A stretch of DNA of 64,000 bases. Origin: Microbulbifer agarilyticus. GTDB taxonomy: Bacteria > Pseudomonadota > Gammaproteobacteria > Pseudomonadales > Cellvibrionaceae. Shown here one piece after another: positions 1 through 10,405 of the stretch. The notes under the pieces are model-generated. The model was not told the DNA's origin, did not search any database, and was given only the letters and a program-made list of their open reading frames with translations. The stretch covers positions 310,001-374,000 of the forward strand of contig NZ_CP019650.1 in assembly GCF_001999945.1 (NCBI RefSeq). The letters run 5' to 3'. Position 1 is the first letter of the stretch. Every line of letters begins with the position of its first letter. A program made the position numbers and the translations under genes.

Positions 1-486
1 GGAAATGGCGTAGATACCCTGTCTAGCAACGAGGTACCGACCGAGGTCAGCAGTCTGTTGCTGCCGCTGGCGGATGGTCAGTTGTTGGTGCCGGTGGATA
101 CACTCTCTGAAATTATCGCCCTACAGAGCCCGGTATCGGCGTTCGATGCGCCGGACTGGTACATGGGTGAGCTGCACTGGCGTGAGTTGCGCTTGCCGCT
201 GATTTCGTTTGAGGTGATGCGCGGTAGCCCCATGCCTGTATTGCGCAGTAACTGTCGTATCGCGGTGCTCAGTAGTGGCAACTCGGATGGTGATCTGCCG
301 TTTTTTGCGGTAGTGCTACAGGGCACTCCGCGCTTGGTGCGGGTAACGCCTGCGGATCTGGCTGGCCGCGAAGGGGATTGTGCCATGGGCGAGCTCATGC
401 ACGTTTCGGTCACTGGCGAGGCCGCGGTGATTCCCGATCTGGGTACACTGGAAGAGGCCTGCCTCGACTATCGCAGTTCGCGATAG
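1..486 (+). CDS. CheW-like chemotaxis coupling domain protein (5' truncated by window edge)
   Basis: The reading frame is already open at base 1 and ends with TAG at 484-486, so the start lies outside the window. The visible 161 codons contain a CheW-type beta-barrel pattern: a LLPLADGQLLVPVDTLSEII stretch, then DWYMGELHWRELRLPLISFE, the region where CheW proteins form their second subdomain. CheW proteins couple chemoreceptors to the histidine kinase CheA at the membrane. The wording of the DWxxGxLxWRxLxLPLxSFE segment is closest to what I know of the ChpC-type CheW proteins of the twitching-motility (Chp) system, which would suit the nearby pil genes, but the gene is separated from pilM by the convergent mrcA. 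Assignment to CheW family is fairly sure, ChpC is only a suggestion. Confidence 0.75.
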   Translation, partial: GNGVDTLSSNEVPTEVSSLLLPLADGQLLVPVDTLSEIIALQSPVSAFDAPDWYMGELHWRELRLPLISFEVMRGSPMPVLRSNCRIAVLSSGNSDGDLPFFAVVLQGTPRLVRVTPADLAGREGDCAMGELMHVSVTGEAAVIPDLGTLEEACLDYRSSR

Positions 487-550
487 GGTTGCCGAAGCTT
501 AGCTGGGGCAGTGGCTCTGGTGGGTATTGCGAATAAAACCTGCATCCAAT

Positions 551-584
551 AAAAAACGCCGCCCCTTGGGGCGGCGTTTTTTAT
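551..584. terminator. Bidirectional intrinsic terminator between the CheW-like gene and mrcA
   Basis: A-tract, then CGCCGCCCC, a three-base loop and GGGGCGGCG, then a T-tract. The A-run on the left and T-run on the right let it work for both convergent genes (the CheW-like gene from the left, mrcA from the right). Confidence 0.9.
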
Positions 585-605
585 TGGTCTGTGTAACCCG
601 AATTG

Positions 606-3296
606 TTAGAACAGCTCTTCCGGCACAGACTCCTGCGACTGGCTGTCGCTGTTTGATGGGTTGCTGGGTCCATCCGAGTAGATCGAAGGATAGTTGCTGT
701 AGGTTTCGCGGCTGGGCACCCGGTTGGCGCGGAAAATTTCAAAAATACCGCCGCGTGAGGTGCGCATGCCGGTACGCGGGTTGATGCGCGTGGTCACAAT
801 GTCCTCCGGTTGCGGCAGGTGGCGCTCGGGCAGGCCGTCGAGGGCGGCCGACATAAAGTCGATCCAGATGGGCAGTGCGGCAGAGCCACCATACTCATTG
901 CGGCCGATCGGTGTGTTGTCGTCGAAACCTACCCAGGTGCTGGTGGCCAGATAAGGGCTGTAACCGGAGAACCAGGCATCGCGCGGACCGTTGGTGGTAC
1001 CGGTTTTGCCGGCAATATCGCCGCGCTTCATCGTCAGCGCCTTGCGGCCGGTGCCCAGCTTGACCACATCTTTCAGCATGGAATCCATGATAAATGCCGT
1101 TTCCGCCTGCATCGCGCGCGGTGCGCGGGGGCGTGCCTGCTCATCAGCGCTCAGCGGTGCCACAGGCAGTGTGCGCAGCTCTAGTGGCTCCTCCTCATTG
1201 GCGCTAGCTGCCGCTTCGTGCCGCACCGACTGCAGATCGATGGGCTCAGCTTCCGAAGTGGGCGCTTCGCCCGGCAGTGGGCAGTCCCGGCACACGGTCA
1301 AGGGCAATGCTTGGTAAACGGTATCGCCGTGGACGTCGAGCACCTGATCAAGCAGGTAGGGTTCCACGCGGAAGCCACCATTCGCGAAGGCCGCATAGCC
1401 GCGCACCATTTCGAGCGGGGTGAGCGCTGAAGTGCCGAGGGCAATGGAGAGGTTGCGGTCCAGCTTGGAGCGATCGAAGCCAAACCCCTCGGTGTAGGAC
1501 AGTGCGCGGTCCAGTCCCAGCGCTTGAAGCAAGCGAATGGAGACCATGTTGCGGGACATATACAGCGCTTTGCGCAAGCGGGTCGGGCCGAGGAAGGTGC
1601 CGCCGTCGTTCTCAGGGCGCCATACATCCTCGAGATTGGTTTGTTCAAAAATGATGGGGGCATCATTGATGATGCTGGCTGCGGTATAGCCATTCTCAAC
1701 CGCGGCCGCGTAAATAAAGGGCTTGAAGCTGGACCCTGGCTGGCGTGCCGCCTGCGTGACCCGGTTGAAGTGGCTCTGACGGAAGTCGTATCCACCTACC
1801 AGGGCGCGAATAGCGCCGTCTTCCGGTTCCAGTGACACCAGTGCGCCCTGCGCCGCCGGTACCTGCGTGAGATGCCACTCTTCCCGGTCTTCCGGCGCCT
1901 CGGCCGGCTCTCCTTGCTCAAGCCCTTCAGGGGTCGAGAAGGGGTCCTCGGTAATATTGGTGTCTGCCAGCGCCTCGGCCGCGGATGCCAGCGCCGCTTC
2001 CTGGGCGGCTTTCTGCTCCGCAGCAATCTGCTCTGCGCTGATCACAATGCGGCGCAGGCGCACCACATCGCCAGGCGCGAACATTTCCTCTGCCGAGGTC
2101 AGTCGCGCTCCGCGCGCGTTTTCGGAAATATACGGGCGAATACTGCTGAGACCGTTCTCCCAGGCAATTTCAACAACTCTACGGTCACGCAGCTGTACCA
2201 TCAGGCTCTGGGGGTTGACCGCGGTTACCACTGCGGGCTCGAGGCCCCCGAGTACTGGAATTTCCTTCAGCAGATCCACGAGCTGGTCGTTGTCCGCCAG
2301 GAGTTCAACGTCCAGGCGCTGTTCCGGCCCGCGATAGCCATGGCGGCCATCGTAAGTCTCGAGTCCGTGCTGCAGGGCCTTGCGCGCGGCGTCCTGAAGC
2401 CCGCTATCAACGGTGGTAATGATCTGATAGCCATCGGTGTAGGCGGCGTCGCCAAACAGGTCTACAGCCTCTTTACGCGCCATTTCTGCGACGTAAGGCG
2501 CACTCAGGTCCAGATCGCGGCCGTGGAATCGCGCGCTAACCGGCGCAGTAATGGAGTTCTTGTACTCGTCCTGATCGATATGCCCCAGATCGAGCATACG
2601 CTTCAGAATCCAGTTGCGGCGCACCAGCGCCCGAGACGGGTTGGCAATCGGGTTGTAGGTTGAGGGGGCTTTAGGCAGGCCCGCCATCATTGCCCACTGG
2701 GCCAGATTCAGGTCATTGATATCTTTGCCGTAGTAGACCTGGGCGGCCGCCTGGAAACCGTAGGCACGGTTGCCGAGGAAAATTTTGTTGATGTAAAGCG
2801 CCAGAATTTCGTCTTTGCTCAACTCCTGCTCGATTTGTAGGGAAAGCAGGATCTCGTTGAATTTGCGGATAAAGCGCTGTTCGCGGCTCAAGAAGAAGTT
2901 CCGAGCCACCTGCATGGTCAGGGTGCTGCCCCCAGACTGGATGGAGCCGCTGGCAATCAACTGGCGCGCAGCCCGCATCAGGCCTTTGATCGAGACGCCG
3001 CTGTGGGAGTAAAAGCCGTCGTCCTCTGCAGCCAGAATGGCGTTAATGAACATTTCCGGCGTCTGGTCGATGGTGATCGGGCTGCGGCGCTTCTCACCGA
3101 ACTCGCCGATCAGCTTCATGTCCCGGGAGTAGATGCGCAATGGGGTCTGCAGGCGGATATCGCGCAGACTTTCCACCGACGGCAAGCCCGGTTTCAGGTA
3201 CAGATAGATGCTGGAAAACGCCATGGCGCCGGCGGCGGCGCCGGCCAGAGCCAGCCACAGCAGTGACAACAGGCGGTTGCGGGCTTTTTCGGTCAT
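606..3296 (-). CDS. mrcA: Penicillin-binding protein 1A (bifunctional glycosyltransferase/transpeptidase)
   Basis: An 896-residue class A PBP that polymerises lipid II into glycan strands and cross-links them at the periplasmic face of the inner membrane. A cytoplasmic stub and one membrane segment (about residues 10-33) precede the GT51 domain, whose catalytic Glu is E91 in AAEDDGFYSHSG. The transpeptidase carries the SxxK box in QPGSSFKPFIYAA near residue 520, the SRN box in YMSRNMVSIRL and the KTG box in AGKTGTTNGPRDAWFSGY near residue 762. Between the two domains lies the extra OB-like region usual for gammaproteobacterial PBP1A (about residues 320-420), followed by an acidic, Ala/Glu-rich linker. 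Divergent to pilM across a 155-bp gap, the arrangement seen in Pseudomonas and many relatives. Length is normal for the family. Confidence 0.96.
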   Translation of the reverse strand: MTEKARNRLLSLLWLALAGAAAGAMAFSSIYLYLKPGLPSVESLRDIRLQTPLRIYSRDMKLIGEFGEKRRSPITIDQTPEMFINAILAAEDDGFYSHSGVSIKGLMRAARQLIASGSIQSGGSTLTMQVARNFFLSREQRFIRKFNEILLSLQIEQELSKDEILALYINKIFLGNRAYGFQAAAQVYYGKDINDLNLAQWAMMAGLPKAPSTYNPIANPSRALVRRNWILKRMLDLGHIDQDEYKNSITAPVSARFHGRDLDLSAPYVAEMARKEAVDLFGDAAYTDGYQIITTVDSGLQDAARKALQHGLETYDGRHGYRGPEQRLDVELLADNDQLVDLLKEIPVLGGLEPAVVTAVNPQSLMVQLRDRRVVEIAWENGLSSIRPYISENARGARLTSAEEMFAPGDVVRLRRIVISAEQIAAEQKAAQEAALASAAEALADTNITEDPFSTPEGLEQGEPAEAPEDREEWHLTQVPAAQGALVSLEPEDGAIRALVGGYDFRQSHFNRVTQAARQPGSSFKPFIYAAAVENGYTAASIINDAPIIFEQTNLEDVWRPENDGGTFLGPTRLRKALYMSRNMVSIRLLQALGLDRALSYTEGFGFDRSKLDRNLSIALGTSALTPLEMVRGYAAFANGGFRVEPYLLDQVLDVHGDTVYQALPLTVCRDCPLPGEAPTSEAEPIDLQSVRHEAAASANEEEPLELRTLPVAPLSADEQARPRAPRAMQAETAFIMDSMLKDVVKLGTGRKALTMKRGDIAGKTGTTNGPRDAWFSGYSPYLATSTWVGFDDNTPIGRNEYGGSAALPIWIDFMSAALDGLPERHLPQPEDIVTTRINPRTGMRTSRGGIFEIFRANRVPSRETYSNYPSIYSDGPSNPSNSDSQSQESVPEELF

Positions 3297-3387
3297 TGAG
3301 ATGCTTCTGTATACGTCTTAATCAATTATATCGGCACTGTTCGACAATTATACGAATAATGTGCACTGATACCTATGCAAAAGGCGG

Positions 3388-3415
3388 TTGCGGCTGTAAT
3401 TTAAAGTGCTATAAC
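3388..3415 (+). promoter_or_regulatory. Candidate sigma70 promoter for the pil operon
   Basis: TTGCGG (3388-3393), a 16-base spacer, then TATAAC (3410-3415), lying in the mrcA-pilM divergent gap about 37 bases before the pilM ATG. Read by eye from sequence only. Confidence 0.4.
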
Positions 3416-3430
3416 ATCAAACCTCCATAA

Positions 3431-4528
<1,098 letters not shown>

Positions 4529-4531
4529 TCG

Positions 4532-5116
4532 ATGGCAAAAATTAACTTACTCCCATGGCGCCAGGAATTTCGGGCGCAAAAGCAGAAAGAGTTTCAGCAG
4601 GTTGCGGTTGTGGTGGTGCTTGCGGCCGCAGTCTCGGTATTCATGTGGATGAAAACCGTCGATGCGCAGATTGCCAATCAGAATGAGCGCAACCAGTTGC
4701 TGAATACCGAGATCGCGGCGCTAAATAAGCAGGTGCGAGAGATTAAGGAGTTGAAGCAGCGGCGGCAGGAGCTGATTGACCGCATGCGTGTGATTCAGGA
4801 GCTGCAGGGCAATCGCCCTCTGGCGGTGCGTTATTTCGATGAGATGGTGCGCGCTGCTCCAGAGGGGCTGTGGCTCACCGAGCTCAAGCGTGCCGGCAAG
4901 ACTCTCGAGATTTCCGGTGTGGCGGAGTCCAACAATCGGGTTTCCTCATTTATGCGCAGTCTCGACCAGTCTGAATGGTTCCAGTCACCTAACCTGACGG
5001 GTGTTACGGCCAAACCAGAATTTGGTGAGCAGGCCAGCGCGTTTGAAATGACGGTCAGTGTCAGCGGCCGCAAAAAAGAAGAAGGCGCTGATGACGGCGC
5101 CAATAGTGGAGCGTAA
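4532..5116 (+). CDS. pilN: Type IV pilus assembly protein PilN
   Basis: 194-residue inner-membrane protein. The short cytoplasmic tail begins MAKINLLPWR, the conserved INLLPWR motif that sits in the PilM groove. One membrane helix (about residues 22-40) is followed by a periplasmic coiled coil rich in Glu, Lys, Arg and Gln (residues about 42-90) and a ferredoxin-like domain that pairs with PilO. The C-terminal tail KKEEGADDGANSGA is charged and probably disordered. Lies between pilM and pilO with 2-3 base gaps, so the genes are surely cotranscribed. Confidence 0.95.
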   Translation: MAKINLLPWRQEFRAQKQKEFQQVAVVVVLAAAVSVFMWMKTVDAQIANQNERNQLLNTEIAALNKQVREIKELKQRRQELIDRMRVIQELQGNRPLAVRYFDEMVRAAPEGLWLTELKRAGKTLEISGVAESNNRVSSFMRSLDQSEWFQSPNLTGVTAKPEFGEQASAFEMTVSVSGRKKEEGADDGANSGA

Positions 5117-5118
5117 TC

Positions 5119-5739
5119 GTGGCGCTTGAAGATACTTTAAAGCAGCTTAATGAGCTGGACATCAACGATATCGACTTTTCCCGCGTCGGAGTCTGGCCTC
5201 TCGCTGGGCGTGTGGCTCTGTTGATTGTGATTTCTGCCGTGCTGATTGGCGGCGGTTACTTTTTCATGATCAAGGACCGCTACGGTCAGCTGGAGTTTGC
5301 TGAGAATAAAGAGCGTCAGCTATTTACTCAGTTTGAGCGCAAGTCTTTCGAGGCCGCCAACCTGGAAGCGTATCGCGAGCAATTGGCGGAGATGGAAGAA
5401 ACTTTCGGGGCTCTATTGAAACAGTTGCCCAAGGACACTGAAGTGCCAGGCTTGCTGGAAGATATCGACGAATTTGGCCGCGGCAGCGGTTTGACCATTC
5501 AAAAGATTGCGCTCGAGGGTGAGCAGGTTGGTGAATTCTATGTTGAGCTGCCAATCCGCATCGAGGTGCAGGGTGGTTACCACGAGTTTGGTGCATTTAT
5601 TTCCGGTATTGCCGGCATGCCACGAATCGTCACCTTGCACGACTTTGAAATCGGTACCAGTAAGGACAGTTCTGCACTGCTGAATATGGTGGTGCGTGCC
5701 AAGACCTATCGCTATAAGGATCAGGGAGAAGAAGGATGA
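5119..5739 (+). CDS. pilO: Type IV pilus assembly protein PilO
   Basis: 206 residues with a GTG start two bases after the pilN stop. One membrane helix at about residues 31-50 (LLIVISAVLIGGGYFFMI), a periplasmic coiled coil (about 55-95) and a C-terminal ferredoxin-like fold; EETFGALLKQLPKDTEVPGLLEDI is the conserved PilO stretch that leads into that fold. It forms heterodimers with PilN and recruits PilP, setting the alignment of the inner- and outer-membrane parts of the pilus machine. Its stop overlaps the pilP start by four bases (ATGA), which points to translational coupling. Confidence 0.95.
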   Translation: MALEDTLKQLNELDINDIDFSRVGVWPLAGRVALLIVISAVLIGGGYFFMIKDRYGQLEFAENKERQLFTQFERKSFEAANLEAYREQLAEMEETFGALLKQLPKDTEVPGLLEDIDEFGRGSGLTIQKIALEGEQVGEFYVELPIRIEVQGGYHEFGAFISGIAGMPRIVTLHDFEIGTSKDSSALLNMVVRAKTYRYKDQGEEG

Positions 5740-6263
5740 AAAAATACTTCGCTCTGACCGCGGCAATGCTGGCGCTCACTGGTTGTAGCCTGGACGGTAG
5801 TCACGGTGACCTGCGCCAGAAGATGGCGGCAGTAAAACACAAGCCCAAAGGGCAAATTGAGCCTATCCCCACATTTACGCCTTACAGCCCGTATGTGTAC
5901 AGTGCTGCGGCTATGCGCAGTCCTTTCATGCGTCCGGTGCTTGAGGCTGATCAGCGCTTGGTGGGACGCAAGCTGGACGTGGCTCCAGATGTGAACCGGC
6001 AGAAAGAGTTGTTGGAGCGCTATCCGTTCGATGCTCTTTCTATGGTGGGTACCCTTTCCAGGAGTGGGCAGTTATGGGCACTGGTAAATGATGGTGATGG
6101 CGGCATCCACCGTATCACTATTGGTAATTACATGGGTAAAAACCACGGGCGGGTGGTCAACGCCTCGTCGTCACAACTCGATGTACTCGAAATTGTGCCG
6201 GATGGCACCGGTAGCTGGATTGAACGGCCGCGGGCACTGACTTTGGAAGATAAGGACAACTAA
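5736..6263 (+). CDS. pilP: Type IV pilus inner-membrane lipoprotein PilP
   Basis: 175 residues with a lipoprotein signal peptide ending in the lipobox LTGC (Cys17). The disordered middle, rich in Pro and Lys (KHKPKGQIEPIPTFTPYSPYVY), binds PilN/PilO, and the C-terminal beta-domain (about residues 90-175, PFDALSMVGTLSRSGQLWALV) contacts the N0 domain of the secretin PilQ. It therefore bridges the inner-membrane alignment complex and the outer-membrane pore. Overlaps pilO by four bases and ends just before pilQ. Confidence 0.95.
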   Translation: MKKYFALTAAMLALTGCSLDGSHGDLRQKMAAVKHKPKGQIEPIPTFTPYSPYVYSAAAMRSPFMRPVLEADQRLVGRKLDVAPDVNRQKELLERYPFDALSMVGTLSRSGQLWALVNDGDGGIHRITIGNYMGKNHGRVVNASSSQLDVLEIVPDGTGSWIERPRALTLEDKDN

Positions 6264-6264
6264 A

Positions 6265-8490
6265 ATGATCATCAAGCAACTCGCCCGGGTATTGGCCTGG
6301 GGCGCCAATAAGCTGTCGCGCGCAAAAGCGTTGCTGCTGGGTCTGCTGATTCTGCCTTTGGCGGTGCCGAGTATGGCCAGCCAGTTGAACGATATCCAGT
6401 TCTCCGAGCTGCCGGGTAGCCGCCTGCAGTTGCGTCTCACCTTTAGTGATGTACCACCGGAGCCCACTGGTTACACCATTGAGCAGCCTGCACGTATTGT
6501 GATGGATTTCGCTGGTGTGGAAAGCGTGCTGCCGCAAAAAAAATACAGCATGGATATCGGCGCGGCGCGCAGTGCGGTGATCGTATCTGGGGAAGATCGC
6601 ACACGTTTAATTCTGAATCTGGACAAGCTGCCGGTTTACACCAGTGAGCGCGTTGGTAACCAAGTGGTCCTTGAAGTTGGTGCCGACAGTGCAGCCACTG
6701 CCGCAGTCGCTGCTGCGCCAGTGCGTAGTGCCACCAATATTGGTGGCAGCGCGCAGTTCAAAGCCGCAAGCAACGTTGGTATCAGCAATGTGGATTTTCG
6801 ACGCGGTGAAGGTGGTGAGGGTAAGGTTATTGTCAGCCTGAGCGATCCCGCGGTAAACATCGATGTCGAACGTACTCGCGGCAAAATCGTGCTGACGTTC
6901 CTGGGCGCGGAGCTGCCGCCATCCCTGCGCCAGCGCTTGGACGTAACCGATTTTGCAACGCCGGTTAGTGCTATCAGTGTCGATTACGACGGCCGTAATA
7001 CCGTAATTACTGTGGATCCCCACGATGGCGATTACGATTACCTGGCCTATCAGGCAGACAACGAATATGTGCTGAGCGTTAAGCCGCTGACCGTAGCGCA
7101 GGTACGCGAAAAGCAGCAGGAGTTCGCTTTTGTCGGTGAAAAGCTGTCGCTGAACTTTCAGGATATTGAAGTGCGTTCGGTTCTGCAGCTGATTGCCGAC
7201 TTCACCGACCTGAACTTGGTGGCGAGCGATACTGTTCAAGGGCGTATCACCCTGCGTCTCGACGGTGTGCCCTGGGATCAGGCACTGGAGTTGATCCTCA
7301 AGGCTAAAGGCTTAGATAAGCGTCAGGAAGGCAATGTCATCATGGTGGCGCCGGCTGCCGAGATTGCCGAACGTGAGCGTCGTGAGCTGGAAACCCGTAA
7401 GCAGCTGGAAGAGCTGGCGCCCCTGCGTACCGAATATATTCAGATTCGCTATGCAGACGCCCGTGAGCTTTTTGCCTTGTTCGCGGGTAACCAGGGCGGC
7501 GGGCAGGGCGGTGGCTTTGGGCAGGGTAATTTTGCCGGCGGTCGCGAAGACCAGGAAGGTCGCAGCATCTTGTCTACTCGCGGTAGCGCGATCGTTGACG
7601 AGCGTACCAATACCATCATTCTGACTGACACCGAAGAGAAGATTGCCCAGTTCCGCGATCTAATCAATGCAATAGATATTCCGATTCGTCAGGTGATGAT
7701 CGAAGCGCGTATCGTTACCGCGAATACCGGCTTCTTGCGCGATATCGGTGTGCGCTGGAGCTATATGGAAGATCACAATGTCGGCGATGACGGTCTTGGC
7801 ATTGGTTCTGGTTCGCAGGTGGGTCTGATTTCAGACGGTGATGGCAGTGTCCCCGATCTTAGTTCACCGCAGACTCTGCATGACCCGATGCTCGTTGATT
7901 TGGGTGTCTCCAATTCCGTGGGTAGTGTGGCCTATGCCATTCTGAAGGATGATTTCCTACTTGGTCTTGAGTTGTCCGCTTTGGAAGATGTCGGCAAAGC
8001 GGAAATTGTTTCCCAGCCGAAAGTAGTGACCGGTGATAAGCAGGAAGCCAGCATACGCTCTGGTGTTGAGATTCCTTATCTGGAAGCGACTTCTTCAGGT
8101 GCGGCGTCGGTAACCTTTAAGGAAGCTGTGCTGCTGCTGAATGTCATCCCGCAGATTACGCCCGACAACAACATCATCATGAATCTGAATATCGATCAGA
8201 ACAGTGTTGGTGAGCTGTTTACCAACGTGATTACCGGTGCTCAAATTCCGGCAATTAACGTGAACTCTCTGCAAACCAAAGTGCTGGTTGCCAATGGTGA
8301 GACCATCGTGCTGGGTGGTATCTTCGAAGCGCAGACTCTTGAAGGTGAGACCAAGGTGCCGTTCCTGGGTGATATCCCCTTCCTCGGTCACCTGTTCAAG
8401 CGCACCAGTCGTGAAGAGGACAAGCGTGAACTGTTAATCTTCATCACGCCTCGCATCATGCAGGACGAGTTCCTGTCCTTTAGCAAGTGA
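6265..8490 (+). CDS. pilQ: Type IV pilus secretin PilQ
   Basis: 741-residue outer-membrane secretin, the pore through which the pilus passes. A signal peptide ends near residue 39 (LAVPSMAS). Two AMIN-type peptidoglycan-binding domains follow (about residues 42-140 and 165-270), then the STN/N0 domain beginning at KLSLNFQDIEVRSVLQLIAD, an N1/KH-type domain containing a Gly/Gln-rich insert (GNQGGGQGGGFGQGNFAGG), and the C-terminal secretin barrel with the VPFLGDIPFLGHLFK signature near the end. Length is close to other gammaproteobacterial PilQ proteins. Its stop codon lies inside the GTG start of aroK. Confidence 0.96.
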   Translation: MIIKQLARVLAWGANKLSRAKALLLGLLILPLAVPSMASQLNDIQFSELPGSRLQLRLTFSDVPPEPTGYTIEQPARIVMDFAGVESVLPQKKYSMDIGAARSAVIVSGEDRTRLILNLDKLPVYTSERVGNQVVLEVGADSAATAAVAAAPVRSATNIGGSAQFKAASNVGISNVDFRRGEGGEGKVIVSLSDPAVNIDVERTRGKIVLTFLGAELPPSLRQRLDVTDFATPVSAISVDYDGRNTVITVDPHDGDYDYLAYQADNEYVLSVKPLTVAQVREKQQEFAFVGEKLSLNFQDIEVRSVLQLIADFTDLNLVASDTVQGRITLRLDGVPWDQALELILKAKGLDKRQEGNVIMVAPAAEIAERERRELETRKQLEELAPLRTEYIQIRYADARELFALFAGNQGGGQGGGFGQGNFAGGREDQEGRSILSTRGSAIVDERTNTIILTDTEEKIAQFRDLINAIDIPIRQVMIEARIVTANTGFLRDIGVRWSYMEDHNVGDDGLGIGSGSQVGLISDGDGSVPDLSSPQTLHDPMLVDLGVSNSVGSVAYAILKDDFLLGLELSALEDVGKAEIVSQPKVVTGDKQEASIRSGVEIPYLEATSSGAASVTFKEAVLLLNVIPQITPDNNIIMNLNIDQNSVGELFTNVITGAQIPAINVNSLQTKVLVANGETIVLGGIFEAQTLEGETKVPFLGDIPFLGHLFKRTSREEDKRELLIFITPRIMQDEFLSFSK

Positions 8491-9011
8491 TCTCCGAGCC
8501 TATCTTTCTTGTCGGTCCCATGGGGGCCGGCAAGTCAACTATCGGTAAATTACTGGCAGCCCAGCTCGGGCTGCCTTTTGCCGATTCTGACAAGGTGCTG
8601 GAAGATCGCACCGGTGCCGACATTCCCTGGATCTTTGATGTAGAGGGGGAGGCCGGTTTCCGTCGGCGGGAAAGTGAGGTGCTGGGGGATCTGTGCAATG
8701 GTGTGGCACAGGTCATCGCGACTGGCGGGGGCATTGTCCTAAAAGCGGAAAACCGCGAGCTTCTCAAGCAGGGCGGTTTTATTGTTTATCTGCGAGCGAG
8801 CCTCGATCAGTTGGTGGAGCGCACTTCGAAAAACAGCAATCGCCCCTTGTTGCAGGTGGCCGACCCGCGAGCGAAGCTGGCGGAAATTCTCGAGCAGCGC
8901 GAAGCTTATTACGCGGAGGTTGCGGACCTGGTCTGCGATACTGACAACTGTACTCCAAAGCAGGCTGCACAGCTTGTTGCGGATCGTCTCGCCGAGCAGT
9001 CCGCCACGTAA
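8487..9011 (+). CDS. aroK: Shikimate kinase
   Basis: 174 residues. Phosphorylates shikimate at the 3-hydroxyl with ATP, the fifth step of the chorismate pathway, in the cytoplasm. The Walker A loop GPMGAGKST occupies residues 10-18, the substrate-binding Asp lies in FADSDKVLEDRTG (about residue 33) and the ATGGGIVL glycine loop binds shikimate. The GTG start overlaps the pilQ stop by four bases, so translation is probably coupled to PilQ; no in-frame ATG in this stretch would keep the Walker loop intact. The linkage pilQ-aroK-aroB is widespread in gammaproteobacteria. Confidence 0.95.
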   Translation: MISEPIFLVGPMGAGKSTIGKLLAAQLGLPFADSDKVLEDRTGADIPWIFDVEGEAGFRRRESEVLGDLCNGVAQVIATGGGIVLKAENRELLKQGGFIVYLRASLDQLVERTSKNSNRPLLQVADPRAKLAEILEQREAYYAEVADLVCDTDNCTPKQAAQLVADRLAEQSAT

Positions 9012-9080
9012 GTACTTTCTGCAGGCCCTCTCTGTCCTACCTCTTTTTTATATCCAATTTGTGCGCGTTAGGGAGTAACC

Positions 9081-10166
9081 ATGCACCGTCTTGATGTCGA
9101 CCTGGGTGAGCGCAGTTATCCGATCCTGATTGGCTCGGGGCTGTTAATTGATTCCTCACAGTTTGAGCAATATATCCGTGGTAAACAGGTGCTTGTTGTT
9201 ACCAATGAGACCATTGCGCCGCTGTACCTGAAGACGGTGCTCGACGGCTTGAAAGCCTTTTCTAAAGTCGATGTGGTCGAGCTACCCGATGGTGAGGCAT
9301 TCAAGACCCTGGATACCGTCAACCGTGTATTCGATAGTCTGCTGGAGAATCGGCACGATCGTGGCACCACCATCGTTGCCTTGGGGGGCGGTGTAATCGG
9401 CGATATGAGTGGATTTGCTGCGGCCTGTTATCAGCGTGGCGTGGATTTTGTGCAGGTCCCAACTACCTTGCTGTCCCAGGTGGACTCTTCCGTTGGTGGT
9501 AAAACTGGTGTGAATCACCCGCTCGGGAAAAACATGATTGGCGCCTTTTATCAGCCGCAGCTGGTACTTATCGATATCGATACCCTCAACACGCTTCCCG
9601 ACCGCGAGCTTTCTGCAGGTATTGCAGAGGTCATCAAGTACGGAATGATCTGTGATCCAGCGTTCTTCGGCTGGCTGGAAGAAAATATGGATTTGTTGCT
9701 GGCGCGGGATCCGCAGGCCCTGGCCTACGCCGTGGAACGCAGCTGCGCGGATAAGGCCGCGGTGGTTGCGGAGGACGAAAGGGAGTCCGGTCGGCGTGCG
9801 ATCCTGAACTTCGGCCATACCTTTGGTCACGCAATCGAGGCGGTGCAGGGGTACGGTAAGTGGTTGCACGGTGAGGCTGTGGCCGCTGGTATGGTGATGG
9901 CGGCAGAGTTGTCCTGTTTGCGCGGATGGATTGGTAAGTCCGAGGTTGAACGGTTGCGCGCGCTGCTAACAAAAGCCAGCTTGCCGCAACAATCCCCTGA
10001 AGATATGACGGTTGACGACTACCTGAATGCAATGTCGGTGGATAAGAAGGTGCAGGACGGCAAACTACGCCTGGTCCTTTTGCGCGCCCTGGGTGACGCA
10101 CAAATCGTCAGTGACACGCCGAAAGATCAGTTGGTTGAGGCGTTGCGCGCCTGCGGCGCACAGTGA
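9081..10166 (+). CDS. aroB: 3-dehydroquinate synthase
   Basis: 361 residues. Converts DAHP to 3-dehydroquinate, the second step of the shikimate pathway, using NAD+ and a divalent metal. The NAD loop [21 protein letters not shown] and the following [20 protein letters not shown] stretch are intact, as are the metal-ligand region (Glu in [12 protein letters not shown], His in [12 protein letters not shown], His in [11 protein letters not shown]). AGGGAG precedes the ATG at 9081. Forms the end of the pil-aroK-aroB transcription unit. In E. coli and Pseudomonas a damX-type SPOR gene usually follows; here it does not. Confidence 0.96.
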   Translation: MHRLDVDLGERSYPILIGSGLLIDSSQFEQYIRGKQVLVVTNETIAPLYLKTVLDGLKAFSKVDVVELPDGEAFKTLDTVNRVFDSLLENRHDRGTTIVALGGGVIGDMSGFAAACYQRGVDFVQVPTTLLSQVDSSVGGKTGVNHPLGKNMIGAFYQPQLVLIDIDTLNTLPDRELSAGIAEVIKYGMICDPAFFGWLEENMDLLLARDPQALAYAVERSCADKAAVVAEDERESGRRAILNFGHTFGHAIEAVQGYGKWLHGEAVAAGMVMAAELSCLRGWIGKSEVERLRALLTKASLPQQSPEDMTVDDYLNAMSVDKKVQDGKLRLVLLRALGDAQIVSDTPKDQLVEALRACGAQ

Positions 10167-10274
10167 TGAATCTGTAGTTTTTTTACCAAAGTGAGGATTC
10201 TTTGTCTGAACTTGCGCTAAAAAGAAGATAAATCGGTCGAACTGCCCGCTAACAGCGGAAAAAACTGCCAAATC

Positions 10275-10405
10275 TTGCAATTGCAGGGGCACGCGAGTAA
10301 TATTGCGCGCCCCCCCGGTGAAAGCCGGGGAAAAGAGCCGATAACAATAAACGCAGGCTCGCAGCGAGCGAGCAACACCAAGCCCTTTATGTGGGCTTTT
10401 TTTGT
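10275..10405 (+). ncRNA. Candidate structured RNA in the aroB-gltB gap
   Basis: The 399-base gap 10167-10565 holds no convincing gene. Within it, a series of stems can be drawn: a palindrome TGCAATTGCA (10276-10285); GGGG/CCCC plus CGCG/CGCG (10286-10313); CCCCGG-TGAAAG-CCGGGG (10313-10330); GAGCC/GGCTC (10335-10360); and a terminator at 10380-10403. Four hairpins ending in an intrinsic terminator are the shape of a small RNA or an attenuated leader. I do not recognise a known riboswitch or sRNA family in it. It could also simply be the trailer of the aroB transcript. Confidence 0.35.
10380..10403 (+). terminator. Intrinsic terminator between aroB and gltB
   Basis: AAGCCC, a seven-base loop (TTTATGT), GGGCTT and a run of seven T. 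It closes either the aroB transcript or a separate small RNA, about 160 bases before the gltB start. Confidence 0.8.
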
